Below, piece by piece: positions 7,282 through 16,633 of a DNA stretch of 64,000 nt. Under the pieces are notes generated by a model. It ran no database searches. It was not told the origin of the DNA and worked only from the letters and a program-made list of their open reading frames with translations. A program made the position numbers and the translations under genes. Origin of the DNA: an uncultured Opitutaceae bacterium (lineage in GTDB: Bacteria > Verrucomicrobiota > Verrucomicrobiia > Opitutales > Opitutaceae); assembly GCA_937889545.1 (NCBI GenBank), contig CALAOT010000092.1:1-64000 (forward strand), read 5' to 3'. Within the stretch, counting starts at the first letter, position 1. The number at the start of each line of letters is the position of its first letter.

Positions 7282-8577
7282 CTAGTATTTTGCACCTTCC
7301 GAAGTCACCGGCTGCCCACCCGCCTCCTGCAGGATCTTGATCCCGCTGCTGGTCCCGATGCGGGTCGCGCCCGCCTGCACCATCCGCAGGAGGTCCGCCA
7401 GCGAACGCACGCCGCCGGACGCTTTGACGCCGAGCCCCTTGTCCCGGACGATCCGGCTCATGAGCGCGACATCCTCCGCCGTCGCGCCTCCCGTGCTGAA
7501 CCCGGTTGACGTCTTTACGAAGTCGGCGCGGGCCTTGACGGCCAGCTCGCACGCGCGCGCCTTCTCCTCGTTGGTCAGCAGCGAGGTCTCCAGGATCACC
7601 TTGCTCTTGGCGCTGCCGTCCCGGCAGGCCTCGACCACCGAGCGGATCCCGCGGAGCACGAGCTCGTCATCGCCGCTCTTTAGCGCACCGACGTCGATGA
7701 CCATGTCGATCTCCTTGGCGCCCTGCCGGATCGCGGCGCGGGCCTCCATGGCCTTCGTCTCCGGCGGCTGGGCGCCGAGGGGAAACCCGACCACGCAGCA
7801 GACCTTCACATTTGAACCCTCGAGAAGCTGCGCGGCGAGGGAAACCCAGGCCGGATTGACGCACACCGAGTAGAACCTGTACTTGCGCGCCTCCCGGCAG
7901 AGTTGCTCGATGTCGGCCCGGGTGGTGTCCGGCCGAAGTATGGTGTGGTCAATCAATTGCGCGATGTTCAGCGCCGGCTTGGCCGGCGCGGTGGCGGCCG
8001 GCGCCCCCTGGGCGGCCAGGAGCTCCTGGACTCGTTTGGCGACCTTCTCCATGTCCGGCTGCGATGGGGTCGGGCGGGCCTCGCCGGCGGCGGCGAGCAG
8101 CGTCGCCTGGTGCGCCCCGACCTCGATCGGACCGTCCTGGATGGCGTTGACCAGCTCAACCCGCCTGCGATGCCGCTCCTCGGTGCATTCCGCGGTCAGG
8201 AAGGCCTCAACAATCTGTGTCGCCTGCTCAAGGTTCGTCTGGCCGGCGCCGAGGGTCAGGACATTGGCGTCGTTGTGCTCGCGGCTGTTCTTCGCAAGCG
8301 CCACGTTGTAGCAGGCGGCGGCGCGCACGCCGCGCACCTTGTTGGCCGCCATCGCCGAGCCGATCCCGGCGCCGTCTATCATGATGCCCCGGTCGCACTC
8401 GCCGCTGGCGACCAGCCTCGCCACCGTGTACGCGATCCGCGGGTAATCGACGGCGTCCTTGTTGTGCGTGCCGCAGTCCTGGACGAAGCAGCCCTTCTCG
8501 CGCAGGACCCCCGCCAGCTGGGTCTTCAGGTCGAACCCGCCGTGATCCGCTCCGATGGCAATCTTCAGGATCTTCAC
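7282..8577 (-). CDS. RpiB/LacAB sugar-phosphate isomerase - DeoC aldolase fusion with internal encapsulation-peptide-like linker
   Basis: The 431-residue protein joins two enzymes. Residues 1-150 are an RpiB/LacAB isomerase ([32 protein letters not shown]). Residues about 204-425 are deoxyribose-phosphate aldolase (DeoC), with the Schiff-base lysine Lys355 in VKTSTGF and the second active-site lysine Lys385 in VKASGGV. Between them, residues about 174-190 ([16 protein letters not shown]) form an amphipathic helix flanked by Pro/Ala-rich linkers, which looks like an encapsulation peptide placed internally. The usual catalytic Cys of RpiB (ICGTG) is Asp68 here (IDGAG), as in LacAB-like members, so the isomerase substrate may not be ribose 5-phosphate. 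It is the first gene of the BMC operon, with a GTG start. DeoC and RpiB are the signature enzymes of SPU microcompartments. Confidence 0.93.
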   Translation of the reverse strand: MKILKIAIGADHGGFDLKTQLAGVLREKGCFVQDCGTHNKDAVDYPRIAYTVARLVASGECDRGIMIDGAGIGSAMAANKVRGVRAAACYNVALAKNSREHNDANVLTLGAGQTNLEQATQIVEAFLTAECTEERHRRRVELVNAIQDGPIEVGAHQATLLAAAGEARPTPSQPDMEKVAKRVQELLAAQGAPAATAPAKPALNIAQLIDHTILRPDTTRADIEQLCREARKYRFYSVCVNPAWVSLAAQLLEGSNVKVCCVVGFPLGAQPPETKAMEARAAIRQGAKEIDMVIDVGALKSGDDELVLRGIRSVVEACRDGSAKSKVILETSLLTNEEKARACELAVKARADFVKTSTGFSTGGATAEDVALMSRIVRDKGLGVKASGGVRSLADLLRMVQAGATRIGTSSGIKILQEAGGQPVTSEGAKY

Positions 8578-9152
8578 GGCTGGAATGCGTCCCCCTCCCT
8601 CACGGCGAGGGGCTGAACGGAAAGTTGGTTCTCGGGCTCACGCGCGCCAGCGAGGTTAAAAGACTGCAGAATGAGGTCAAGTGTGGGCGGTGGGGAGTTG
8701 GCGAACCCCCGGTTGATGCCGGGCCGGGAGGACCCGCGAGGAACCGGGCCCGGATAGGGAGGCGCACGAGGCCCGCGGGCTGGGCCTGGCCGGGGACATG
8801 TCCTTCCGCCGCGCCCTCCATGTCCTCCCTTGCGGCGCCCGGCTTAAGGTCGAGATCGGCATCCAAGGCGCAAAGCCTGAAGCGGCAGCGATGGGCCTTC
8901 TCCGAAAGCAAGCACGGGACCCGCAGCCGAGGTGCCCGAAGCTGTCTTGGCCCCGTTTCGCGCCAGCCGGCGTGCATTGGTTCCCCGGCAGAAGCCCAAC
9001 AGGCCCGTTTCTCGCCCCGGCTGCCGAACGAACGCTCCTGTTGGTTGTTACCCATATGTCTATGAATTAATAAGGTGAATCTTCCTGCGCTCGACGGAAA
9101 CTGGATGTTTTATTGTTGAAGTGTTTTTGTTTGTTTGTTTTTTTGTTTCCGC
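8578..9152. other. 575-bp intergenic region upstream of the BMC operon
   Basis: This space separates the divergent BMC operon and the small plus-strand gene at 9153. Open frames on both strands here have no protein-like composition. The right end (about 9101-9150) is strongly T-rich on the plus strand, with a run of GTTT units. The BMC promoter must lie here, but I could not pick convincing -35/-10 boxes or an operator, and no regulator gene adjoins the operon. Confidence 0.5.
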
Positions 9153-9572
9153 ATGAAACAGCGACCAAGGAAGCGGAAGGGGGTGGCCGGGCCCAACATT
9201 CCTCCGGGACACCCCGACCTTTTGTCCATCAAGGCCGGCGACATGCCGTGGAAGACGACCGCCCGCGATTTCCCGCTGCAGGCGTACGCCGAGGCGATCA
9301 GCAAGCTCCACGCCCGAGGATACAGCTATGCCGACATCGCCGCTTGGCTGAACGGGCAGCTGGCTGCGCAGCTGGGCCACAGAAGGATCGGCCGCGGGCA
9401 GGTCTACCGGATCTACCGGCAGTGGCTGCGGGACATGGAGGACGGGGGCCGGGGAATCCCCACGGGGCATCCCGCGCCGCTCAGCGATGAGGTTGCGGAG
9501 GCCCAGGCGGAGATCGCCGACCGGAACCTGGCCGAATCCGAGCGGGAGGAGAGGCCCCATGAATTCTACTGA
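9153..9572 (+). CDS. small basic protein with a helix-turn-helix-like core
   Basis: A 139-residue protein of unknown family. It starts with a basic segment (MKQRPRKRKG). Residues about 45-85 (YAEAISKLHARGYSYADIAAW, then VYRIYRQWLRDM) read like a helix-turn-helix in which a YSYADIAAWLN helix is followed by a basic recognition helix. The tail (about 110-139) is acidic. The start at 9153 is preferred over an upstream in-frame ATG at 9135 because the upstream codons are poly-T derived. It lies 105 bp upstream of the MJ1316-domain gene on the same strand, so the two may be co-transcribed. DNA binding is an inference from pattern only. Confidence 0.6.
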   Translation: MKQRPRKRKGVAGPNIPPGHPDLLSIKAGDMPWKTTARDFPLQAYAEAISKLHARGYSYADIAAWLNGQLAAQLGHRRIGRGQVYRIYRQWLRDMEDGGRGIPTGHPAPLSDEVAEAQAEIADRNLAESEREERPHEFY

Positions 9573-9676
9573 GGCGATTCCTTCATCGGCCATGTCCGGC
9601 GCCGCACGCACGCATCTTGGGGGCGCCGTCCGCGATGGAGCGCCCCGCCGGCCGGATGCCCTCCCCCCCGAGCGGC

Positions 9677-9931
9677 ATGATCCCCATCCACGAACTGCTT
9701 AGCCGCATCCGGTGGGACCGCGGCTTCGCCAGGGGCCGGATTGAGATCGGCTATCTTGACCGCATCGAAAAGCGGGTCATCCGGGTGCCGTTCCGGGAAT
9801 TGCGCTTCCCGGAGGACCGGCACCATGTCTTTGAAATCGAGGACGCCGGCGGCGTGCGCCGCCGAATCCCCTTCCACCGGGTGCGGGAAGTGCGCCGCGA
9901 CGGACGGGCCGTCTGGCGCCGGCCATGCTAG
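9677..9931 (+). CDS. MJ1316/DUF504 domain protein (RNA cyclic-phosphate end recognition)
   Basis: The 84-residue product is a stand-alone DUF504 domain: MIPIHELLSRIRWDRGF, IEIGYLDRIEKRVIRVPF, then FEIEDAGGVRRRIPFHRVREV and a final WRR. The family (PF04457) has been proposed by comparative genomics to recognise RNA ends bearing 2',3'-cyclic phosphate, and in other proteins it is attached to RNA-processing domains. The ATG at 9677 is chosen because it begins the conserved MIPIHELL motif. The gene is immediately followed by the IS1380 remnant, so anything originally downstream could have been displaced. Confidence 0.85.
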   Translation: MIPIHELLSRIRWDRGFARGRIEIGYLDRIEKRVIRVPFRELRFPEDRHHVFEIEDAGGVRRRIPFHRVREVRRDGRAVWRRPC

Positions 9932-9945
9932 GGCCGGTGTCACCG

Positions 9946-11454
9946 CTAGCCCGCATTGATCACAACTTTTCGGTGGCGAGCGAGGATTGATTCAAAATCG
10001 CGGCTTTTCGACCCTCTTCGAAGCGGGACCCCTTGGCGAGGGTTTGGCGTTCGCTGGCGGCCCAAGCCAATTGCTTATGCGACGCTTCGGACTCAACCGG
10101 TGTCGGCCCAGGCGTGAAGTTGACGATGCACCTGGGCGAAGAGCTGCTGGCGGGGACAGGCGGAAGCCAGGCGCACCCGGAAGCGGCGCACTTCATTGGC
10201 GGCGAAGCCGGCGCAGGAGAGCCGTTCGCCGAAGAGGTCCAAGTGATGTTCCTTGACGGCGTTCTCCATGTCGCCGCGAGCGCACTAGAGCTCTTCGTAG
10301 AGCCTCTGAGGCGGATATGCTTGCCCGGGAAGGTTGGTGACGACAAAGCGCGGGTTGTCCTTGTCGCCGAGGATCTAGGCCTTGCCGATCACCCGGCGAG
10401 CCCGGCTCCATGAGTCGAGGGTTCGGTACTCGAACTCCGTGAACTCGCGGGTGTGGCCGCCGCACAGGGCCGCCCGGATCCGAGCGGCGTCCATCGTCGG
10501 TCGCAGCCGCGCGCTCAGCCGGTCGTTGCGAGCCAGCCCCAGGCAGTAGTCCACCTGGTCGGTTTCGGACAATCGCATCGTCTCCTCCCGGCAAAAGCCG
10601 CTGTCGCCTCGAAGGACGATCTGCGCCTTGGGGCAGCGCCGGCGCAGGGTGGGGACGATCTGCTCCAACGCCTCCACCGTGCCCTCGCAGGCGTCCCGGT
10701 CGGCCGTGCGCAACTGCTCCCACACCGGCACCGACCCGATGTAGGCCAGCAGCGGCAGGTAGCAGTAGTCTCCATAGTAAGCGTGGAAAAAACGGCCCTC
10801 CTGATGGCCGTGCAGCCGCGCGTCGGTCGCGTCGAAATCGATGATGACCGTCCTCTCGTTCTTGGAGAGCGTGCGCACCGCGCTCTTGATTAAATACTGG
10901 CGCATCAGCCCAATCACCGGGCAAAGCTTGTGGTAGCGGCTGCCCGGATGATCCACCGCGCTCTCCAGCCGCTGCAGCGTGGCGGGTGCGGCCAGGGCCT
11001 TGCCTCGATTGTCCTCGTCGCGTCTTTCCCCCAGCGGATCAAGCTTATCCGCCGCCACCGCCAAAAGCGGATCCCGACGCAAATCCGAATGATCGCTCAG
11101 ATCCTCGTAGCCCAGCGCCAGAGCGTACAGCCGCTGCGCCACCAGCTCCTGCACCTGATGCTCCACGAAGCGCGCACCGCGCCGATCGACAAAACATCCC
11201 ACCAGCCCACGAGTCAGGACGATCGAACGGTCGGCCTGCCTCAGCAACAGGACCCCACCGTCGCTCGAGACGAATCCCCCGCTAAAGTCGGATACGACTT
11301 GCCGCGGGCCCAAGCCTTGAAATTGGAACGATCCCTGCTCACAGTCTGTTTGAGCTTGGGCACGTTCGTTCGCTTTTTCTTTTTGCTTCACACCAAAAGT
11401 TTAAGCATCCGGCGTGCCCAGGTTCTCCCTTTATCTATGAGGGATGCGGGCTAG
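9946..11454 (-). mobile_element. decayed IS1380-family insertion sequence
   Basis: The element of about 1.5 kb is bounded by a perfect 11-bp inverted repeat: CTAGCCCGCAT at 9946-9956 and its complement at 11444-11454. It extends imperfectly outward to CC(G/A)CTAG, in line with IS1380 ends starting with CC. It carries one minus-strand transposase that is interrupted by two stops. The 4-bp flanks just outside the extended ends (GTCA and CGCA) do not match, so a target-site duplication is lost or the ends are misjudged. The element sits between the MJ1316-domain gene and the PEP-CTERM gene. Confidence 0.8.
10093..11391 (-). pseudogene. IS1380-family transposase, two in-frame amber stops
   Basis: The frame runs 432 codons, the normal length of IS1380 transposases, and keeps the family's DDE landmarks: IDFDATDARLHG for the first Asp, LRGDSGFCRE for the second, and ARGDMEN near the C-terminus. 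It is broken at 10375-10377 (TAG after RVIGKA) and again at 10285-10287 (TAG in YEEL-CARG). Between and after the stops the same frame continues with family-like sequence (ILGDKDNPRFVVTNLPGQ and LFGERLSCAGFAANEVRRF) to a TGA at 10093. There is no frameshift, only two nonsense changes, so the decay is recent. Other genes here use TAG as a normal stop, so recoding is unlikely. Confidence 0.88.
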
Positions 11455-11824
11455 TGGCGCAGGCAGCTCCCGGGCGTTGTTCCGGCAAGATCCGAAGAGG
11501 CCCGCCCGTGTTGGCCCGCAGCTATGTTATATGTCCGCCATCGCCCACACTCGATTGCCTGCCTTGTAGGATCGTCGGATATTTTTACATTTTTGTCCTT
11601 CTCCAATCCAGGGGTGGAAATACCTGTGTCAATTTTATCCGTGCTAGCTCGCGCTGAGGCAAATGGTTACGATTCTTCCGGTTTCCTGGCGAGTGGGTGG
11701 CATCGGCTGTGCTGATAAATCGGGATCGCCCAAATGGCGTTCCGTGCAGCGTGGGCTGGGCGGATTCCGTTTGGCACTTGGTTTCACCTTCATTCTTCCA
11801 CCCCACCGCCCCGGCGTTCGACCT
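11455..11824. other. intergenic region upstream of the PEP-CTERM gene
   Basis: This 370-bp stretch lies between the right end of the IS element and the PEP-CTERM gene. It includes a lower-GC segment at about 11520-11700 that probably holds the promoter. No conserved frame or RNA structure was recognised. Confidence 0.4.
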
Positions 11825-12904
11825 ATGAATATCAAAATGACAAAATCCCTTCTCGCAGCGTATGGCGTCTCCTTGGCTGCCATCGTCACGCGAGCGCAAG
11901 CGCAAATAACGTTCAACTCGCCGGCATTCGTCACATCCGCCCAATTGGGCTCCATTTACGCGGGCAATCCGTCGCCGATTGGCTTCACGTATGCTGGCGA
12001 CGAGTTTGTCGGCTCGGGGGGATACTCCACTAGCAACATATTGTACAAGACCAACCTCCTCGGTCAGAATATCAGCGTGTTTGGAGCAGTTCCGAGCGCC
12101 TCCGGCGAGGTCGTCCTCGCGGCTTCGCCCGATAGCAGCGGCTACGGTTCCAACGATATCTTCTCGGGTTCCCAGGGCAACGGACAGGTTTATAAGTTTG
12201 CGCACTCCGGCGGTGTACCGACCTTGTTTGCGACCGTCCCCGTCGGTGACGTGCGCGGAATCGGCTTCGATACGGGCGGGCTGTACGGCGATAACATGAT
12301 CGTCACGACCGACAGCGGTGGCATCTACGAGGTTGGAACGGGCGGTCAGGTTACCCTGCTGGCCAACCTCAACACCGACACCGAAGGGATTGGTTTTACG
12401 ACGCAGAAGTTCGGAACCTACGCCGCGGGGACGCTTTTTACCACGTCGGAATACACGGGATTGGTTAATGCAATTTCCCCCACCGGGACGGTAACGCCGG
12501 TGTTCGCGATCACCAAAGCCGAATCAATCAGCTTCGTGCCCGCCAATATCTCCAGCGAGACCAACCCCCTTGAAGGGTTTTATGGCGTGGATTACCCGAA
12601 CGACGTCTTGTTTGCCCCGGCTTCGCAGTTCGACCAGTATGCCGGCGATGTGATCGTGACCAGCGAGATTTACGGCGGGAACCCCAATATCGCGGCCATT
12701 TCCCTAGATGGCTCCGACAACGCAACGATCATCGGCATTGGAAAAATGCAACAGCCCGAGGACAGCATCTTTGTCACCCAACAGGTAGTGCAGACCCATG
12801 GAGTGCCTGATGGCGGGAATGCCGCCGCGATGCTGCTCGGCGGAACCCTGTTGCTCGGAGCGCTCGCCTGGCGCCGGAAATCGGCGCTCGCCTCGCTGGT
12901 GTGA
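11825..12904 (+). CDS. PEP-CTERM (VPDGG variant) sorted secreted protein
   Basis: The 359-residue protein has an N-terminal signal peptide (about 1-27, ending TRAQAQ), a beta-rich body with repeated glycine-containing strands that could form a propeller-like domain, and a C-terminal sorting module. The module consists of VPDGG, a hydrophobic helix (AAAMLLGGTLLLGALAW) and a short RRK anchor. This is the VPDSG/VPDGG form of PEP-CTERM common in Verrucomicrobia, recognised by an exosortase (not in this window). The ATG at 11825 is chosen because it begins the signal peptide. The body shows no catalytic motif that I recognise. It is probably surface-attached or part of extracellular matrix. Confidence 0.82.
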   Translation: MNIKMTKSLLAAYGVSLAAIVTRAQAQITFNSPAFVTSAQLGSIYAGNPSPIGFTYAGDEFVGSGGYSTSNILYKTNLLGQNISVFGAVPSASGEVVLAASPDSSGYGSNDIFSGSQGNGQVYKFAHSGGVPTLFATVPVGDVRGIGFDTGGLYGDNMIVTTDSGGIYEVGTGGQVTLLANLNTDTEGIGFTTQKFGTYAAGTLFTTSEYTGLVNAISPTGTVTPVFAITKAESISFVPANISSETNPLEGFYGVDYPNDVLFAPASQFDQYAGDVIVTSEIYGGNPNIAAISLDGSDNATIIGIGKMQQPEDSIFVTQQVVQTHGVPDGGNAAAMLLGGTLLLGALAWRRKSALASLV

Positions 12905-13267
12905 TGGTCCGCGCCGTTTTTGGCGGGTGAGACCCCGTTGCGCCGCGGCTAAGCGGCAGCCAGCATGAATTCTTGGCGCGTTGCGGGGCCGGCGCCCGCT
13001 TCGCGCTCTGACGCTCGCCGCCTTGGCCAATGTTCGCCAGGCTCATGATGAAAGCGCCGAAGCTCGCGAGCCGCCCCGCAGCGGGGTCGACCTGATTGCA
13101 GACTTCCGTTCCGGCGGTAAAAAACCCCTAGGATCCCGGCACGCTTTCAGGAAGGCTTGTGGCCTTGGGGAACCCCCGCCTGGGCCGGGAGGGAAGGGAC
13201 TCTTCCGGATGGTCTTTGCCCAGGCGGCTATTCAGAGGAGAATCGACGAGGCGGAAGCAGCGTCGTG
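12905..13267. other. intergenic region, no gene seen
   Basis: This 363-bp gap lies between the PEP-CTERM gene and the discoidin remnant. No protein-like frame, repeat or clear terminator is visible. Confidence 0.4.
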
Positions 13268-14540
13268 TCACCGTAGATTCAGATTTCTTGACTCATCCTC
13301 TACCGGCTTTCCCTGGGTGTAATAGAGCTCGAATTCGTTGATCGAGAATGGCTTTCCATTTGGCAGGTAAAGCCTCACGTACCTCGCTTTGAACACGGGC
13401 ACCGCACGCTCGATGCGGTCGTGCGCGTTTTTTGTATACCCAAAGCCAATGGCGATCAGCTCCGCAAGCTTGTCGCCCGTGGCCGCGTCCTGGTGCACCC
13501 TGTCGACGTCGGTCCAGGAGAAGCCGTCGTCGCTGCTTTGAAGGACAAAGCTCTCCGGCCCGATAGACCGCATTGGGCGGCACCGACAGCACAACGTAGC
13601 GGTCGATCTGGTAGGGCTTGCCCAGATCGACCATCAGCCAGTCGTCCCCAGTGGAGATTGGGTCGAAATCGGTCACCACAAAGGCGGGGTTCACCAGGCC
13701 ATCCACCGCGTGGGAGGGGTTGTGCCGGTGCCACAGCCGCTTTGACCGAGCGTATTTGTGAAGCGCCAGGTTTTCGTTGCTGGGCGGGCCCGGCGTCCAG
13801 ACCGCCGGACGCCCCTGCTGGACGTAGGTGATCACGGGGTCCCAGGTGACCTTGCATCCCTTGGGATGGGTTGCACCGCCGGCCGACGCATCCTCGCTTG
13901 CCGTGAAGGAAATCGAGTCGCCTTGATCGACCTTCACGGTGAGGTCTTGGGATTGAGGCAGCCCCGGCCTTATGAGCCGCTGGGGCCACAGCTTTCCCCG
14001 ATTCCTTTCGATGCCGGCCCAGGCGCCATGGCCCGCCTGATCGACGGCCACCCGGCCCTCGATGCGAACCGCACCCTCATGGGGAGAGCCACCCATGCCC
14101 TGACAACAGCGCCGGCGTCCGGGATCTGGTAATCGGGGCCGATCCGGCAAATCCCCTCCCCGGTCCAATAGTTCGAGAATAGGCCGATACTTTCCCGGAA
14201 ATGCAGATCGTCATGAACAGGTCCCTTCCACTGTTGGTAGTTCCAATTGTTCTTGCCCTTCAGGCTGCTGAATCCGGCCGACGCCTTGTCGCTTTCCGCC
14301 GCGTACTCGAAGCCGATGTGGCGGATCGCCGCTAGAACCGGCACCCGCCCGGAGGCGTCCCGGCGGCAGGCCCCCACCCTCCGGAATGTCCGTCGCGGCG
14401 CCCGATCGCCCGGCACCCGGGCTCGCGGTGGCTGAGCGGCCAGAACCCGGGAAGGCCGCGAATCCTGCCAAAGCATCGGCTTTCGCAACGAGGCGGCCTG
14501 CCGGGATGCCGCAACCCTTCGGGTTGCGCACCCCGGCCAT
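13268..14540 (-). pseudogene. frameshifted remnant of a secreted protein with a discoidin (F5/8 type C) domain
   Basis: Protein-like sequence runs through this interval on the minus strand but changes frame at least twice. About 14350-14090 encodes FEYAAESDKASAGFSSL and FRESIGLFSNYWTGEG in one frame. From about 14090 to 13580 a second frame continues with DLTVKVDQGDSISFTASED, WDPVITYVQ and a discoidin start (NLALHKYARSK, DDWLMVDLGKPYQIDRYVVL). From about 13590 to 13268 a third frame finishes the domain (ESFVLQSSDDGFSW, FKARYVRLYLPNG, INEFELYY). The N-terminal part, including any signal peptide or catalytic domain, is missing or unrecognisable. This is decay, not a single sequencing error. Confidence 0.7.
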
Positions 14541-14559
14541 GGGATCCTAACTGGTCCTC

Positions 14560-15129
14560 ATGGATCACGTCCTTGGCTTTCTCACCCGGCTTTTTACCGA
14601 ACCGCCGTCGTACTACCTTTCGTGGCCGGCGGCGGCGATGGTCGTCGGCACGATGATCGGGATGCTCTTGCCAAGGGTTGCAATGCATCTTGCCATCATC
14701 CCGCGATCCGGGGGCGGACTCTTCGGGGTCATCACGGCTCCGTTCATCCACGGCGGCATTGCCCATCTCGCCGCAAACCTGCCGGCGTTCCTAGTGCTCG
14801 GCGCGCTTGTGCTCCATCGCGGCGAGGTGTGGTTCCTCGGAGTCGCACTGGCGATCGCGCTGGGGCAAGGCGCCCTGACTTGGCTGCTCGGCCGCAAGGC
14901 GGCGCATGCGGGGATGAGCGGAGTGATTTTCGGCTTTTTCGGCTACCTGGTTGCTCTTGCGTGGCTCACGCGAACCTCGACCGACCTGCTGGCGGCCGGG
15001 ATCGTGCTCATCTTCTATGGTGGCATGCTGGCGGGTATCGCCCCTGTGCGTAACGGGACTTCTTGGGATGGACACCTTTACGGAATCATCGCTGGCATCG
15101 GAACGGCATGGTTCCAGTGCCGGGGGTGA
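14560..15129 (+). CDS. rhomboid family intramembrane serine protease
   Basis: The 189-residue polytopic membrane protein has the rhomboid signatures in order: HGGIAHLAANLPAFLVLG (the HxxN helix, about 64-81), a catalytic serine in AGMSGVIFGFFG (Ser120), and the catalytic histidine in WDGHLYGIIAG (His172). About six hydrophobic segments fit the minimal bacterial core without extra domains. The serine motif is GMSG where GASG or GxSG is usual, which is still compatible with activity. It is divergent from the decayed discoidin gene and convergent with the permease, so it is probably transcribed alone. Confidence 0.85.
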   Translation: MDHVLGFLTRLFTEPPSYYLSWPAAAMVVGTMIGMLLPRVAMHLAIIPRSGGGLFGVITAPFIHGGIAHLAANLPAFLVLGALVLHRGEVWFLGVALAIALGQGALTWLLGRKAAHAGMSGVIFGFFGYLVALAWLTRTSTDLLAAGIVLIFYGGMLAGIAPVRNGTSWDGHLYGIIAGIGTAWFQCRG

Positions 15130-15157
15130 TCCACGGAACGGGGAATCCCAGCCCGGT

Positions 15158-16633
15158 TCAGCGCGGCCCCGTCGAATCGTCCCTCCGCAGTTTGCTGTGC
15201 CGCTGGCCGTACCCGAAATAGATCGCCAGGCCTATCGCCATCCAGATCACCAGCCGCAGCCAGGTGTCGCCCGGCAGCGAAACCATCTGCACCAGGCAGA
15301 TCCCCGCCCCAAGGATCGGCACCAGCGGGACGAACGGAGTGCGGAACGGCCGGGGCACCTCCGGCCGGAGCTTGCGCAGGACCGCGACCCCGACGCAGAC
15401 GATGACGAACGCGAACAGGGTGCCGATCGAGACCAGCTGGCCGAGGACGCTCAGCGGCAGGAGCCCGGCGGCCACGGTCGCGACCGCCCCGGTCACGATC
15501 GTCGTGATGTAGGGCGTCCGGAACCGGGGATGCACCCGGGCGAACGACGGCGGGAGCAGCCCGTCCTTCGCCATGGAGAAGAAGATGCGCGGCTGGCCCA
15601 TCAGCATGACCAAGATGACCGAGCTGAGGCCCGCGATGGCGGCGATCTCGACGCACACGCGCAGCGCGAGGGGGGCCCCGGCCTTCTGCAGGGCGTACAC
15701 GACCGGGGCCGGATTGTTCAGCTCCGTGTAGCGCGCCATGCCGCACAGGACAACCGAGACGCCCACGAAGATCACCATGCAGATTCCCAGGGAGCCGAGA
15801 ATCCCGATCGGCATGTCGCGCTTGGGGTTGCGCGCCTCCTGCGCCGTCGTTGAGACGGCGTCGAACCCGATGTAGGCGAAAAAGATGACCGCCGCCCCCT
15901 TGATGATGCCGCTCCAGCCGAACTCGCCGAAGCGCCCCGTGTTCGGCGGGATGAACGGGGTCAGGTTGGCCTTCGTCAGGGCGGGATGGCCGAACAGGAA
16001 CCACGCTCCGAAGGCGATGACGGCCAGCAGGACCGACACCTTCACGATCACCATGACATTGTTGAAGTTGGCCGACTCCTTGATCCCGATGACGAGCAGG
16101 CAGGTCAGGACAACGACGATCGCGGCCGCCGGCAGGTCAAAGAGCGCCCCCGTGGCCTGGAAGCTTCCCCCAGAGGCATACTTGATCGGCGCCTGGCACA
16201 GGGCGGCCGGCAAACGCAGGCCGAATTCCCCCAGGAAGTCCTGCGTGTGCCCCGACCAGCCGACCGCGACCGTGGACGAGGCGAAGAGATACTCGAGGAT
16301 CAGGTCCCAGCCGATGATCCAGGCGACAAACTCCCCCAGGGTCGCGTACGCGTAGGTGTAGGCGCTCCCGGCGATGGGCAGCATGGCCGCGAACTCCGCG
16401 TAGCAGAGCCCGGCCATCAGGCACCCGAGACCCGAGATGATGAACGAGATGACGATCGCCGGGCCGGCATAGGACGCCGCGGCATTGCCGGTGATGACAA
16501 ATATGCCGGCGCCGATGACGGCGCCGATGCCAAGGCTCACCAGATTGAGGGGGGAAAGGCTCTTGCTCAGCTCGTGGCTCGCCGCGGCCTCGGAATGCAG
16601 CTCGGAAATCGGCTTCGTTCGGAAAAGGTCCAT
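15158..16633 (-). CDS. APC-superfamily amino acid permease (cationic amino acid transporter type)
   Basis: The 491-residue protein has about 12-13 transmembrane helices. The first carries the APC substrate-binding motif [14 protein letters not shown] (about 35-49), followed by [17 protein letters not shown] and the helix-3 region [26 protein letters not shown], all typical of the YfnA/CAT-type amino acid permeases. The C-terminus lacks any regulatory domain. It is divergent from the cystathionine gamma-synthase-family gene across a 157-bp gap, which could indicate a shared link to sulfur amino acid metabolism. Substrate specificity cannot be read from the sequence. Confidence 0.92.
   Translation of the reverse strand: MDLFRTKPISELHSEAAASHELSKSLSPLNLVSLGIGAVIGAGIFVITGNAAASYAGPAIVISFIISGLGCLMAGLCYAEFAAMLPIAGSAYTYAYATLGEFVAWIIGWDLILEYLFASSTVAVGWSGHTQDFLGEFGLRLPAALCQAPIKYASGGSFQATGALFDLPAAAIVVVLTCLLVIGIKESANFNNVMVIVKVSVLLAVIAFGAWFLFGHPALTKANLTPFIPPNTGRFGEFGWSGIIKGAAVIFFAYIGFDAVSTTAQEARNPKRDMPIGILGSLGICMVIFVGVSVVLCGMARYTELNNPAPVVYALQKAGAPLALRVCVEIAAIAGLSSVILVMLMGQPRIFFSMAKDGLLPPSFARVHPRFRTPYITTIVTGAVATVAAGLLPLSVLGQLVSIGTLFAFVIVCVGVAVLRKLRPEVPRPFRTPFVPLVPILGAGICLVQMVSLPGDTWLRLVIWMAIGLAIYFGYGQRHSKLRRDDSTGPR

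Noticed and set aside
8600-9055. Possible 151-codon gene upstream of the BMC operon
   Set aside because: Competing frames on both strands are equally open and Arg/Pro-rich; no ribosome-binding site or domain.
9101-9150. T-rich tract as a terminator or origin element
   Set aside because: No hairpin precedes it, and it reads into a plus-strand gene start; it is more likely promoter-associated low complexity.
10285-10377. Amber recoding (for example pyrrolysine) of the IS1380 transposase
   Set aside because: No supporting genes are in the window, and other genes such as the TPR protein gene stop with TAG.
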